This document shows positions 44,852 to 55,375 of a stretch of 64,000 nt of DNA, in pieces. How positions within the stretch are numbered: position 1 is the first letter of the stretch; the number at the start of each line of letters is the position of its first letter. The notes beneath the pieces are model-generated. The model saw only the letters and a list, made by a program, of their open reading frames with translations. It was not told where the DNA came from and searched no databases. Made by a program: the position numbers and the translations under genes. Origin of the DNA: Prunus persica (lineage: Eukaryota; Streptophyta; Magnoliopsida; Rosales; Rosaceae); assembly GCF_000346465.2 (NCBI RefSeq), contig NC_034010.1, positions 4,203,003-4,267,002 of the forward strand, written 5' to 3'.

Positions 44852-47800
44852 CTCCCCACAAGTTGGTGCATAGATATCGCTAATGCCCAACTTGTCAAGT
44901 GAGTCTTCAAATTGGTGATTTGACATGGCATGGGTCAACATAGCTGCAAGCTGCAGCGAATAAGGCACAAAAGGTATAAAAATTAACTTATGCTCCAGCT
45001 TCTCCTTAATGAAATGCCAATCAACTTCTACATGCATAGTTCGATCATGTTGCACCGGATTTTTAGCAATTTCAAATGCAGACTGACTATCAAAGTGGAG
45101 CTTTGTAGCAGCCATCCAGTCTAAACCCAATTTTAGCAAGTAACCACATTAACCACAGTATTTCACAAACCCCTTGGACAATCCCTCAGTACTCAGACTT
45201 TGTAGAAGACCAAGACACAACATTTTGCTTCTTAATAGCTAGGCCACATAACTAGGTTACTGCCAACAAAGGTGAAGTAACATGATGTAGAACGTCTATC
45301 TGTAATATTCTCTGCATAATTTGCGTCAGTGTAACCTTCTAGATCCAAGTGGCCATTTTTCTTAAATAATAAACCTCTCCGAGATGCAGACTTTAAGTAA
45401 CTCAGAATACGCATCACAATACCCGTATGATCAGGGTGTGTCAATGATAAATAGATCAATCTCCCAACCAATCTTTGTTGTCTTTCTTTATTAGCTGGGA
45501 CCTCAACAATAGGTGTATTAGCTGGTTTATAGTCAAGCATTCCAGTATCTACTAGCAGGTCCATGACATACTTTCTTTGTGAAAGAAATAAGCTATGTTT
45601 AGATCGAGTGACTTCCACTCCTACAAAATATTTCAGACTAGCAAAATCTTTAGAAGCTAAACGCTTCTGTAGTTCCTCAATTTCTATAGTACCATCACTA
45701 GTCAAAATCATATCATCAACATAGATAATCATCAAAGTCACCTTATTGGCCCCATGTTTAATGAATAGAATAGGATTAGTATTGGACTGTTGGTAACCAA
45801 ATTTCTTCATAGCTGCAGTAAATCTGCCAAACCATGCCCGAGGAGACTGCTTTAACCCATACAACGTCTTTTTAATCTGCACACGTTCATCGTGTCACCA
45901 GTATCGCTATATCATGGTGGAAGACTCATATACACTTCTTCTTCTAATTCACCATGTAAGAATGTAATTTTTTTTTACATCAAATTGTCTCAAGGTCCAA
46001 TATAAGTTTACTGTTAAGGACATCAAAACTCTGACAGTATTAATCTTAGCCACGGGTGCAAAAATATCATGATAATCAACTTCTTACGTCTGAGTGAACC
46101 CTTTAGCTACTAATCTTGCCTTGTACCTCTCGACAGTACCATATGCATTACATTTAACTATAAACACCCATCTGCATTCTACAGGCTCCTTTTGGTTGAT
46201 CAACAATGTCCCATGTATTATTTTTCTGCAACGCCTTCATTTCAATATTCATGGGTTCAACCCACTTTAGATCCTTAAATGTCTCCTCAACACGAGTTGG
46301 AATTTTAATACTATCCATTATGGTAAAAAATGCTTTGCACTCAGGAGATAACCTGGGATCATACACATAATGGGCAATAACATATCTTACTTTGCCTTCT
46401 GGTGAGTAACGATTAGGTGGAACCTCACGGTTCCCTCTAAGCGGTAGAACATAGGAATTATCAGCAGTATGAATAAGGAGCATAAATTAAGTCTGAATCA
46501 TTTGATAGAAACTCTGAAAGATGTCGACCACATCACTTTTAGTTTTCATCTCATATAACCACATTATACGAGTGTAATCATCCACATATAACACAAACTA
46601 GTGAACTCCCAAGGCTGTAGAAATAGGGGAAGGTCCTCAAACATCAGAATGAACCATATCAAAATGGCATAAGTCGTTTATTACAACTTGGAGGGTAGGA
46701 TACCGGATGACTCTTAGCTAAAATACAAGTCTGATATTGGAAAGCAGACTCGTTGACACCACTAAATAATGTAGGGAATAAGTGTTGTAAATATCCAAAG
46801 GAGGCATGACCAAATGGGCAATGTAGCAACCAAATCCGGTGATGCTGAGAAGTTTCGGTGCTACCAGCATGAAGAACTCGACTAGTTGCCACGTCATCCA
46901 CATATAAAGCCCCCCTTTTTTAGTACCAAGACCAAAGATCTCCCGAGTCTGGAGATTCTGTAGTAATACGAAAGACGGATACATTAGTACAACATAGTTT
47001 AGCTACTCAGTAACTTGCGGCACAGATAATAAATTACTAGACAAAGATGGAACCAATAACACTTTATCTAATGGTAAAGCAGGTGTCAAGAGTACAGAAC
47101 CAGCTCTCGTGACAGGAGTAGCATCATTATTAGCAGTCAGAACATGATCACGATGAGACGGAAGTAGATGTGTCAAACAAGACGCGCTGACCTAACACGA
47201 CCCGAGCCCATCCCTTTTAAATAAGACACGGCATGACACGAGCACAAATATTAGTGGGTCGTGCTTGGCATAACATGAAAGCTTGGCCCGGGCCAGGATC
47301 AAAAGATGAGGTCCAATAAATCAGGGCGGCCCATGGACCGACATGGGCCGGGCTTGGGCCAAGCCCGCTTCAAGCACGGCCCGAGCCTAGCCCACTTAAC
47401 CTTTTTTTTGGTCTCAAAAGTCAAAATCCACTTAAGTGACTTAACAATTACGTGATCTAGCATTTATTGCATTTGTTTCACTACCAAGTTTTGGAACGGC
47501 AATTAAAAACTTGAGTAATTAAAATAAAAAATAAATAAATAAAAAAGTGATGCAATGACCAATGACGTACCTATCTTGTCGTACACCCTAGCCTTAAGTG
47601 ACTTAAGAAACAGACTTAGAGTTGGAGAGTTGGACTCAAACTCAAAGCTTCGAATAAAGCCTAGACTGAATAATTTGAAATAGTGAGTCGTGCAAATGAA
47701 AGAATTTGAATAAATACGTACACTGATGCATAAGTGTGGAAGAGTCGTAGGACTGTGCCAATATTAAATGTTCATTTCCCATCTATTTTTCTTATTATTT

Positions 47801-48490
47801 GTGATTGTATTTGATTTGTTATAATTTCTTTTACGTTTCAATTCGTTTTCCCTATATTATACAATGGATCATCCAATTCATTTAAATCAAAATGTTAAAA
47901 TCATCAACATGATTGGACTCGATTTTAGCCTTAGCTTTATCAAATTGGATTGTAAAATCTAAAACTTAAACTACATTGGATCATATGTCAAATTTTGAAA
48001 ATGTTGGGCTAGTTCTTGGGCCCGAATACTGCCCGAGCACGAGCACGGGCACAATCTTAGTCCGGCCTGTTTCAATGTGGACTTGGACTTTGGGCCGGGT
48101 TGGGATTAATGGTTTTATTAAATGGATCAGCATGGCCGACCCAATAAATTAAATGGGCTGGTCCAGCTTTGCACGAATAGGTTAAAGTCATGAGTTTAAA
48201 TAGGGCAACCCAGCCCGGCCCGTTTGACACCTTTAGGTGGAAGAGTAGTAGAGAAAAGCAGAATTATACGTCATATGGTCAGTAGCTCCAGAATAAGTAA
48301 TCCAACTTGTATTGCGTGTATCATGAGAATGGAAAGCCCTGGCAAAGTTACCTGGAGGTGGCATAGGTGCAAGAGGTGTTAGAGTGCTTGAGACTGCTAT
48401 CACGGCTGAAGTAGGAGTAGCGGTAAGGTGGTCGTGCCTAGTGGTAACGTCAACCACAGAAGTGGTGGCAGCAAGCACATGAGCTTTGCC
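44852..48490 (-). pseudogene. Fragmented copia pol (protease, pre-integrase, RT, RNase H)
   Basis: Recognisable pieces on the minus strand: protease WITYSGATDHMTYNS (near 48300, with the catalytic D of D-S-G changed to Y); GAG-pre-integrase RIWLLHCPFGHASFGYLQHL (near 46800) and YQTCILAKSH; the IN-RT spacer (46154-46483, ALQKNNTWDIVDQPKG); RT from LYGLKQSPRAW to IIYVDDMILTSD (45232-45882); RNase H GYTDANYAENITDRRSTS and DSQSAFEIAKNPVQHDRTMH (44780-45139). The integrase catalytic core was not recognised and several frameshifts separate the blocks. It is non-functional. Confidence 0.85.
47171..48233. mobile_element. Non-autonomous hAT-like insertion in the old copia element
   Basis: About 1.06 kb splits the copia protease region. 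The ends are inverted: gtgtcaaacaagacg at the left and, reverse-complemented, ggtgtcaaacgggccggg at the right. GC-rich text (gcccgggcc, ggcccgagcc) lies near both ends and an AT-rich middle has no ORF. Possible imperfect 8-bp duplications flank it (ggaagtag / ggaagagt). The terminal style and duplication length suggest hAT, but this is inference. A fragment of the same family is near 51.72-51.81 kb. Confidence 0.6.
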
Positions 48491-48500
48491 GTTTACGCCA

Positions 48501-48960
48501 TAATCAATTGAGCATGCCTAGCCTTAGAGGACCAACACGTAGACAGGACCCATGGCCTACCAAAGGTAGAAGCACTTCTTAGAGAACTTAGGCACCAATG
48601 ACCTCATATTCTTAGCTACCAGAAACACCCTCTACAATTTGCACAAAGTCCCATATCGAAACTTTGGACAAACTCCCACTTTCACTTTCCTATAAAAGAG
48701 GAATAGTGCCTAGGTGAAAGGGGTAACTGCTTTTTACCTATACTGTTACATTGCCAAAATTACTACACATCCCACATTCGCTGACTTAGCATCGGAGAGC
48801 CTCCGATAGGTACCACACCAGTGTCTGAAGCTTGACGATTGCTTCTTCATCATTATCTTCTACAAGGTCCCTTCATCCCAAAGATTCGTACTCCTCCTGC
48901 CATGCTGAGGATCCAACACTTCTCCATCTAAGTTGACTCTCCGAAAATGAGTATCAACAA
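48501..48960 (+). repeat. LTR-like fragment
   Basis: Contains promoter-like cctataaaagagg (near 48690) followed by text common in plant LTRs (gacttagcatcggagagcc, ggtaccacacc). No boundaries, partner LTR, primer-binding site or coding region was found. It may be a solo or truncated LTR that replaced the 5' part of the adjacent copia element. Confidence 0.4.
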
Positions 48961-49199
48961 TTGCAATAGATGCAATTGCAATAGAGGATGATATATGATG
49001 AACCCTCTGTTGCACTTGTAATAGACAGTTTCAGCTTTTCTCCATTTGGGAAAGCACTTAACAAGATGTAGTTGCAATAGAGATTTGGTTTGAACTGGTT
49101 TCGGTTCGGTTTCCAGTTTTTTCGGTTTTGGATTGGATTATTATTATTATTTCAAAATTTTATTTTAAAATACAAATTTAGACTAAAATTTTATTTTTT

Positions 49200-50749
49200 G
49201 GGCTTGAAAATTTATAAATGATCAAATTTCATGCAAAGAGAGATATTAGGCCTAATGTTGAGGCCCAAAAAATCCAAGGAGCTAAGCCTAGATTAATTCT
49301 TGGCCCAACTCGGATAATTGAAAGCAAAAGAAGCTCAATTGGGACAAAAGGAGAATTTGTAGGGTACGCCAATACAAGCTACGGGCCATGTAGCATGTCA
49401 AGTAAGCACGCGTAAAAGGGCCAAGAGCATGCCAACCCTACATAAATTCGCTCATATATCCGTTCGGTATTACTTGGCTCGATTATAGCCTATTACGGCA
49501 TAATAAAACTCAAGCACAAGCGTAGGTGTCATGCAAGAAGAGCTATTATTCTAACACCGAACTATGCCACAAGCTTAAGTGGGCCCAAGCCACAAAATTA
49601 CTCGGGGCTTGCTGAAAATATTGTGGTGTGGATGGGTACAAGCATTCACTAGGCCCAGTTAAAGGATCAAGGAATGAGAATTTTGGGTTACTTGGGAGCA
49701 CCAAAATTTGAGCCCATTTCTTGGCTCCAAAACATGGGCTAGCATGAGAGAGAGAACATGACCTAATGTCTTAGGAGAATACAGTAGTTTGCTTAGAAAA
49801 CCCAATGTTAATTAGAATGCCCAAACACTTTGTTAAAAATGCAACAGGCAAACTGCTTCCAGCAGCTTGAAGAAAGCAAGCTGACCAGTCGCTGAAAAGT
49901 AGAATATCATCAACCCATGGCCTAGGAAAAAGCCCAGCCTAACACTCTATAAAATATCTAGCAGACATGTTCAGCCTTTGCCTAAAGGAGTCAATGGAAG
50001 CCAACACAAAAACCAGAGGAAATCCATGAGAGCAAGAGGTTTACCCGTTGGGTAAACAACATGGCCACTCCCACCTTTTCCTCTGTTAGCTCCCATAAGA
50101 AAATCAAGAAGAAAGTCAGTGGCGCTTCATCCCTATGGAGAAAGGCCAGCCATGTCAAAACCTTGGAACCACAAAGAACTCCTTACCTATGCACCTTGGA
50201 TGAGAAAATGTCACCAAAGAAGATAAAGTGGAAAGAGGTAATGAAAAAGGAAGGAAAAGGTTAGATGAAATTAGGGTTTTTTGTGGCTATAAAAGAAGGC
50301 TTCTGCTACCCAGATAATCCATCATCCAGGGCCTGACCAAGCTTTGTCAAGTATCTGGGAATTTACTCAAGCCATCCAATCTTCTTCTTCGTTTGTTTTT
50401 CTTCTTCCCTTAAGATAGAAATCATTCTAATTTTCCTCTATCTTACTGCAAACTTTCGTTCTCTGTAAGAGACCCATGCTTCTCTCTCTCTCTCAAATTG
50501 CTAAACTTGTTAAAGCTTAGCTTCCATGCCACAAGCTTCTTAAGCTAAGCCAGTAATCGATTTATCATGTTTATTTGGCTATTGGTGAAAAGAACCTAAG
50601 AGTGTTTTTCTAAAGTTTCATCAGACTTTTCAAAAACTCTTTTAAGGGCTTGGTTCTTGAACTCAGGCATTTGGGGAATTTTTGTTCGTTTTCTTCTTAC
50701 GACAGCCCAATCCCATTCGTCAGGCTGCTAGGAACAAAGGACCCCTACA
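49200..50749 (+). repeat. Probable 5' LTR of a Ty3/gypsy-type element
   Basis: The right boundary is inferred at ccctaca (50749), just before a primer-binding-like sequence. The left boundary is unclear (near 49200). The interior has ggctataaaagaagg (near 50285), likely a TATA box, and a pyrimidine-rich leader. A small ORF at 50061-50264 (MATPTFSSVSSHKK) lies inside and is unrecognised. Confidence 0.45.
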
Positions 50750-50754
50750 TAAAT

Positions 50755-50774
50755 TGGTGACTCTACTGGGGACC
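50755..50774 (+). other. Primer-binding-site-like sequence
   Basis: tggtgactctactggggacc, five bases after the inferred LTR end. It resembles the TGGCGACTCTGCTGGGGA sites seen in some plant gypsy elements (from memory; tRNA identity not assigned). Confidence 0.5.
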
Positions 50775-50792
50775 AAGCTGCCATTTTCACTA

Positions 50793-51116
50793 ATGCCTCC
50801 AAGAAAGAAGACTAAGAGCAATACTATGGCTTCCCAAGATGGGCCCGACCATGGTGATTCTGAATCAAGGCAAAATGCCTCATCTAGGGAGCAAGAACGT
50901 GCAAGTGAGGGAGCTTTTACCCTCACAGATCTCATTACGGCTATTCAGGCTATGGGGGAAACTCAGAGGGAGATGATGGACACCATCAAAGAATTGAAAA
51001 GTTCTGTCTCTAAGCCACCCCTAGATATAACTATTGATTTGAAGTTATTGAATTATACTATTGCAAGTAAAACTGTAGTTCAATTTAATAGATGCCAAAA
51101 TAGTTCAATAAATTAA
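50793..51116 (+). pseudogene. Gag stub of a Ty3/gypsy-type element
   Basis: The ATG at 50793 opens MPPRKKTKSNTMASQDGPD, then a Ser/Glu-rich stretch and LTDLITAIQAMGETQREMMD. It lies right after the primer-binding-like site, as expected for the start of gag. Similarity to a gag start ends near codon 85 (SKPPLD). The rest is unrelated AT-rich text and the frame stops at 51116. No capsid, protease or RT follows, so the element is cut off here. Confidence 0.55.
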
Positions 51117-51815
51117 ACTATTGTGTTGAACTATTGAACAACTATTGTGGATGCTTAGGAGCTTGGGAATGTGTTTCAAATTGCATTCCCATGTTTGGTA
51201 AGTGCACTCTTGGGAATGCAATTATGGACTCATAGATAAGGACTTCCTATGTAGGGGCGAAGTTCATGCCGTCGACTCACCGTAGGAAACTTTTTACCCC
51301 CACTTGGGAAAGCATTTAATTCTGATTTTTTGGACTAACTTACCAATGTTATTATTTTTAAATACCACTTTTTACACCCTTAAAAAACTCTTCATATATT
51401 TACCTTTAATAATTAAAAAATCAAGGGTATTGTTGGAAACTTAATAACTTTTCATTCTTAATACTATACTAATTGAACATGAGAATGAGAAATAGTTGCA
51501 TTTCCTAGTCCTCATTTCCCATCGTTTCCAAAAGTGAGAATGAACATCGTCCATTCCCATCTCGTGAGATTAGATATTTGAAATTTATTCCTAAGAAGTT
51601 CAATGGTGAACCAAACGGGCCCTAAGGTGACTGCGTCTTTTGAATTTTTCTTTTGTTTGCCTTCGGCTTGTTCATATTCATTCACAAAATAATATCATTT
51701 TTTCACCATTAAACTTAGATGGGCGAGCCCAACACGGTATGTTTATTAAACGGACTGACTCTAAACAGACTGGACTGGCCCAACACGGCCCATTTGACAC
51801 CTCGAATTAAACACT
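51117..51815. repeat. DNA-transposon debris
   Basis: About 51150-51625 begins gcttgggaatgtg and ends gaaccaaacgggccctaa, reading like a non-autonomous hAT-type element. About 51720-51815 (gggcgagcccaacacggtat, ending ggcccatttgacacct) resembles the right end of the 47.2-48.2-kb insertion. Both are incomplete. Confidence 0.45.
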
Positions 51816-53290
51816 TATAGAAACTCATGATCTACTTTTGTTACAATTTCTATTAATTTGATCACGCACACATGACATAGCTTTCTTTTGAGAGAGTTTT
51901 TTTGTTCATTCCTCCACTAAACTCAAACCCTATTTGCAATTCCCTCTCTTCATCTCTCTCATCCTCTCGTTTTCTCTGGTCACAATGCTTAGCTATTTCA
52001 AACAAAGACAAGATAGACGATAGGGGCGCATTGGAACTTTTAAAGAGTTTTGGAAGAATTTTCATACAAACCAAACCGAAAGTTGATCATGAGGAGGACT
52101 GTTAACTTTTTCTTTTCCTTTTTTCCAATAAAAGAAATCTGTGTTCCAATAAAACAAATCTGTGTGGGGTTGTGGTTCGAAGCTATGACGCTTTCCACTG
52201 ACGAAGGGCTGACGACTAGTCAGATAAATGCTGTTGTGGATCGGTGCCACAATTATTTTTAAATGATAAAAAAATATGTGTTAAATGGCTTTTTCAGGTA
52301 ATAGGTCAAAGGTATGGGTTTAATGTAATTGCATTGCAAAAGGGAATTCTTTACAATTCATTAAATTTCGTCAATTATTTCAATTAATTCATTTATTTCA
52401 CAAAACTTGCAAGTATGGGGCTGAGATTGGTGTTCATGATTCATTCAATTATTTCACAACATTTGTGACTAGCTTTTTCCAATTAGCCAAACTGAATTTC
52501 TTTTTGTTAACTTGTAACAAAAAACAATAAAACTTTATTAACTACAAATTTATCGTGTATAAGAAATTGTTTTGTTTGTCCCTGAATAATAATAATAAAA
52601 AAGAATAATTAATTTTCATTTCATGGTAATCTAGAATTCTCTTTATGTCTTTTGATTTCCCAAATAATTTATGTAGCTTTCACTTTCGGAAAAACAAAAT
52701 ATAACAATTTTTATATACTTATGACAAATTAAGATTTTTGTGGCCTTCCAAAAAACTTAAGTACATTTCTTAAAAATAAAAATAAAAGTAAAGAAAATCA
52801 AATTCTTATCTTTGTAGGATTGTGGGTTTATTTTTATTTTTAATTAAAGAGAAACTTCATTAGATAAAATTCAACAATACAACTAATGACACCAAAATGA
52901 CATCAAAAGCATCAATCCTTTGAGGGAAGCTGTATTGTTTTGAAGAAATATATATATATATATTTTAATGTTTTAAGTAAGAAGAAATATATATATTTAT
53001 TTTTTTAATGTTATAAATAAATACGTTTTCTTAACTAGAATAATCCATGGTAGCCCTATGATAGACTAGGCAAGAAAGAAAATTAATCTAATGTTAATAC
53101 ACATGAGAGTAGTTTTTCAAATTCGCATCATAACATAGCCCTAGAGCAAGCCTTTATTATTATTATTATTATTATTTCTTTTACAATTGTTGAAGATAAT
53201 ATTATTTTTATTTTTATTTTTAAATTTAATACGATGTCAATTTTGTATTCCTTATCTATAAGGATTCTCTTTCGTTAATTGAATCCTAAA
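51816..53290. other. AT-rich intergenic, no gene recognised
   Basis: About 51850-52260 has a pyrimidine-rich leader-like stretch but no supported coding sequence. The rest is AT-rich with (TTA)n near 53153-53176 and a near-duplicated gaagaaatatatata segment (52943 and 52981). Confidence 0.4.
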
Positions 53291-53299
53291 AATGTAAAA

Positions 53300-54900
53300 G
53301 TGTGTAATATTAAGGTAGTTGGACCTTGAACAAGTAAAATTATTCCTTATTCTTGTAAAAACAAGAATTTACAAGATTAAGGACAGAGGGTACCATAGCG
53401 TTGTAAAGAGAATCATTAAACTCATAACTTATAAGTTTTGGGTAGCAGTTCACAAGGTTTTGCACTTGGATTACAATGTTAGGGTTCATCCAATCCATAA
53501 TGTTGTAAATCATATGTTTACAAGGATATGTATCCATATTACAAGGAATTGGTAATGGTGGACTTTGGGGATGTAATTTGGGTCCTTATTCTAGTAAACA
53601 ATGGTTTACTAGATTAAGGACCAAGGGTACCATAACATCGTAAAGAGAATCCCTAAACTCGTAACTTACAAGTTTTTGTTAACAATTTGTAGGACTTGTT
53701 CCTAGATTACAACATTAGGATTCACCCAATCCATAATGTTGTAAATCACACTTTTACAAGGAATTGGTAATGGAGGACCTTAGCGATGTAAAATGGGTCA
53801 TTATTCTCGTAAACAATGGTTTACAAGATTAAAGACTGAGGGTACCATAACGTCGTAAAGAGAATCCCTAAACTCGTAACTTACAAATTTTTGGTAACAA
53901 TTTACAAGGTTTTACTCCTCAATTATAACGTTAGGATTCACCCAATCCATAATGTTGTAAATCATATGTTTACTAGGATAAGGATCCACATTACAAGGAA
54001 TTGGTAATGGTGAACCATAGCGATGTAAAATGGGTCATTATTCTAGTAAACAATGCTTTACAAGATTAAGGACTGAGGGCACCTTAACATCGTAAAGAAA
54101 ATCCCTAAACTCGTAACTTACAAGTTTTTAGTAACAATTTATAAGGTTTTTCTCATGGATTACAACTTAGGGTTCACCCAATCCATAATATTGTAAATCA
54201 TATGTTTACTAGGATGTGGATCCACATTACAAGGATTGGTAATGGTGGACCTTAGCAATGTAAAATGGGTCCTTATTCTAGCAAACAATTTTGTTAAAAG
54301 TTTAAGGACCGAGGGTACCATAGCATCGTAAAAGAGTGTTCCTTATTGTTGTAAAAATAAGAATTTATAACATTAAGGACTCATTTGACAGTATTTGGGA
54401 CATGAGAGTTCCATAATATTATAAAGTTGATCTCTAATCTTGTAAAAACAAGGGTTTACAACATTAAGGACTCATTTTACAGTGTTTGGGACATGTGTAT
54501 TCCATAATATTGTAAAGTATATCCCTGATCTTGTAGGTTACGAGATTTGGGTTCCAATTTATGAGAGTTCGCATGGTGATTACAACATAAGGTTCACTTT
54601 AATCCATAATATTGTAATGGCCTAATTTACAATGAGAAGGATCTCAATTACAATAATAAGATAATGTTGGACCTTGAAAAAGTAATATTGTTCCTTATTC
54701 TTGTAAAAACAAGCTTTACAACATTAAAGACTTATGTTACACTATTTTGGAAATGAAGATTCCATAAAATTGTAAATTGTATCCATAATCTCATAGATTA
54801 CAAGATTTTGGTTCATTTACGAGATTTCGCATCTTTATTATAATTTACAACGTTGAGGTTTGCCCAAATACATAATGTTTCAATAGCCGAATTTACCTTT
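53300..54900 (+). repeat. Tandem array, about 237-bp units rich in TTAC/GTAA
   Basis: The landmark gggtac/gggcac before cat..c.tcgtaaag recurs at 53388, 53625, 53840, 54077 and 54313, spacings 237, 215, 237 and 236. Each unit holds a series of short inverted pairs built on ttgtaa/ttacaa (for example gtaaacaatggtttac), plus aatccataatgttgtaaatc and ttacaaggaattggtaatgg. After about 54340 the units become shorter and more diverged (period about 120, ttgtaaaaacaagggtttac) up to about 54870. No coding potential. It looks like a small satellite or the interior of a repeat-rich transposon. Confidence 0.85.
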
Positions 54901-55254
54901 CGCATAGGTCATTTGGCAATTTCCAATTAGGCATTCGGTTTTCACAAATTGGACTGACAATTACGTGGTGCATGTTCATCGATTACAAACTTGACGTGGC
55001 TGAGCAAAAGCAAAATATGCAACTTGATGTGAATCATGATGGCATGCTTATTAATTTAGCAATGGCATAATACTTAACATGTAAAAATATAATGCTTCGT
55101 AACTTTATTAATTTCGATCCGTATTTTCATTCAAATACTTGTCAATATAGAGCATGAATTTTTTTATTTTTATTTTTGGTCATGATAACAACAATATAAA
55201 GCATGGATTTGTAAAACTTGTGTGTATGTTATTGATTAACACATTAATTGCATT

Positions 55255-55375
55255 TACAAATGGAACTACTTTGTTTGTCAAATGCACGACTGGAATGCAA
55301 AGGGAACTGCTTTGTTTGTCAATTGTATTACTGAAATGCACATGACACTACCTGTTTGTCAATTATATTGATAAA
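55255..55375 (+). repeat. Imperfect tandem repeat of about 43-46 bp, three units
   Basis: acta.tttgtttgtcaaatgc..., actgctttgtttgtcaattg... and actacctgtttgtcaattat... follow one another, each with g.aatgca or a related tail. Function unknown. Confidence 0.55.

Larger units (their letters stand above)
44658..48500 (-). mobile_element. Decayed Ty1-copia retrotransposon, 5'-truncated
   Basis: A minus-strand element. The 3' LTR is 44658-44851 (194 bp; TGTTGGCGTGAGTC to GAGTCTTGACA), preceded by polypurine ttgtggggag. Going upstream come RNase H, RT, the IN-RT spacer, GAG-pre-integrase and the protease region, so the order fits Ty1-copia. Gag and the 5' LTR are missing (lost beyond about 48500). 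It is interrupted by a hAT-like insertion at about 47.17-48.23 kb. Many stops and frameshifts show it is old. Confidence 0.85.

Noticed and set aside
49200..51116. Complete gypsy retrotransposon
   Set aside because: Only an LTR-like region, a primer-site-like sequence and a gag start are present; no protease, RT, integrase or second LTR.
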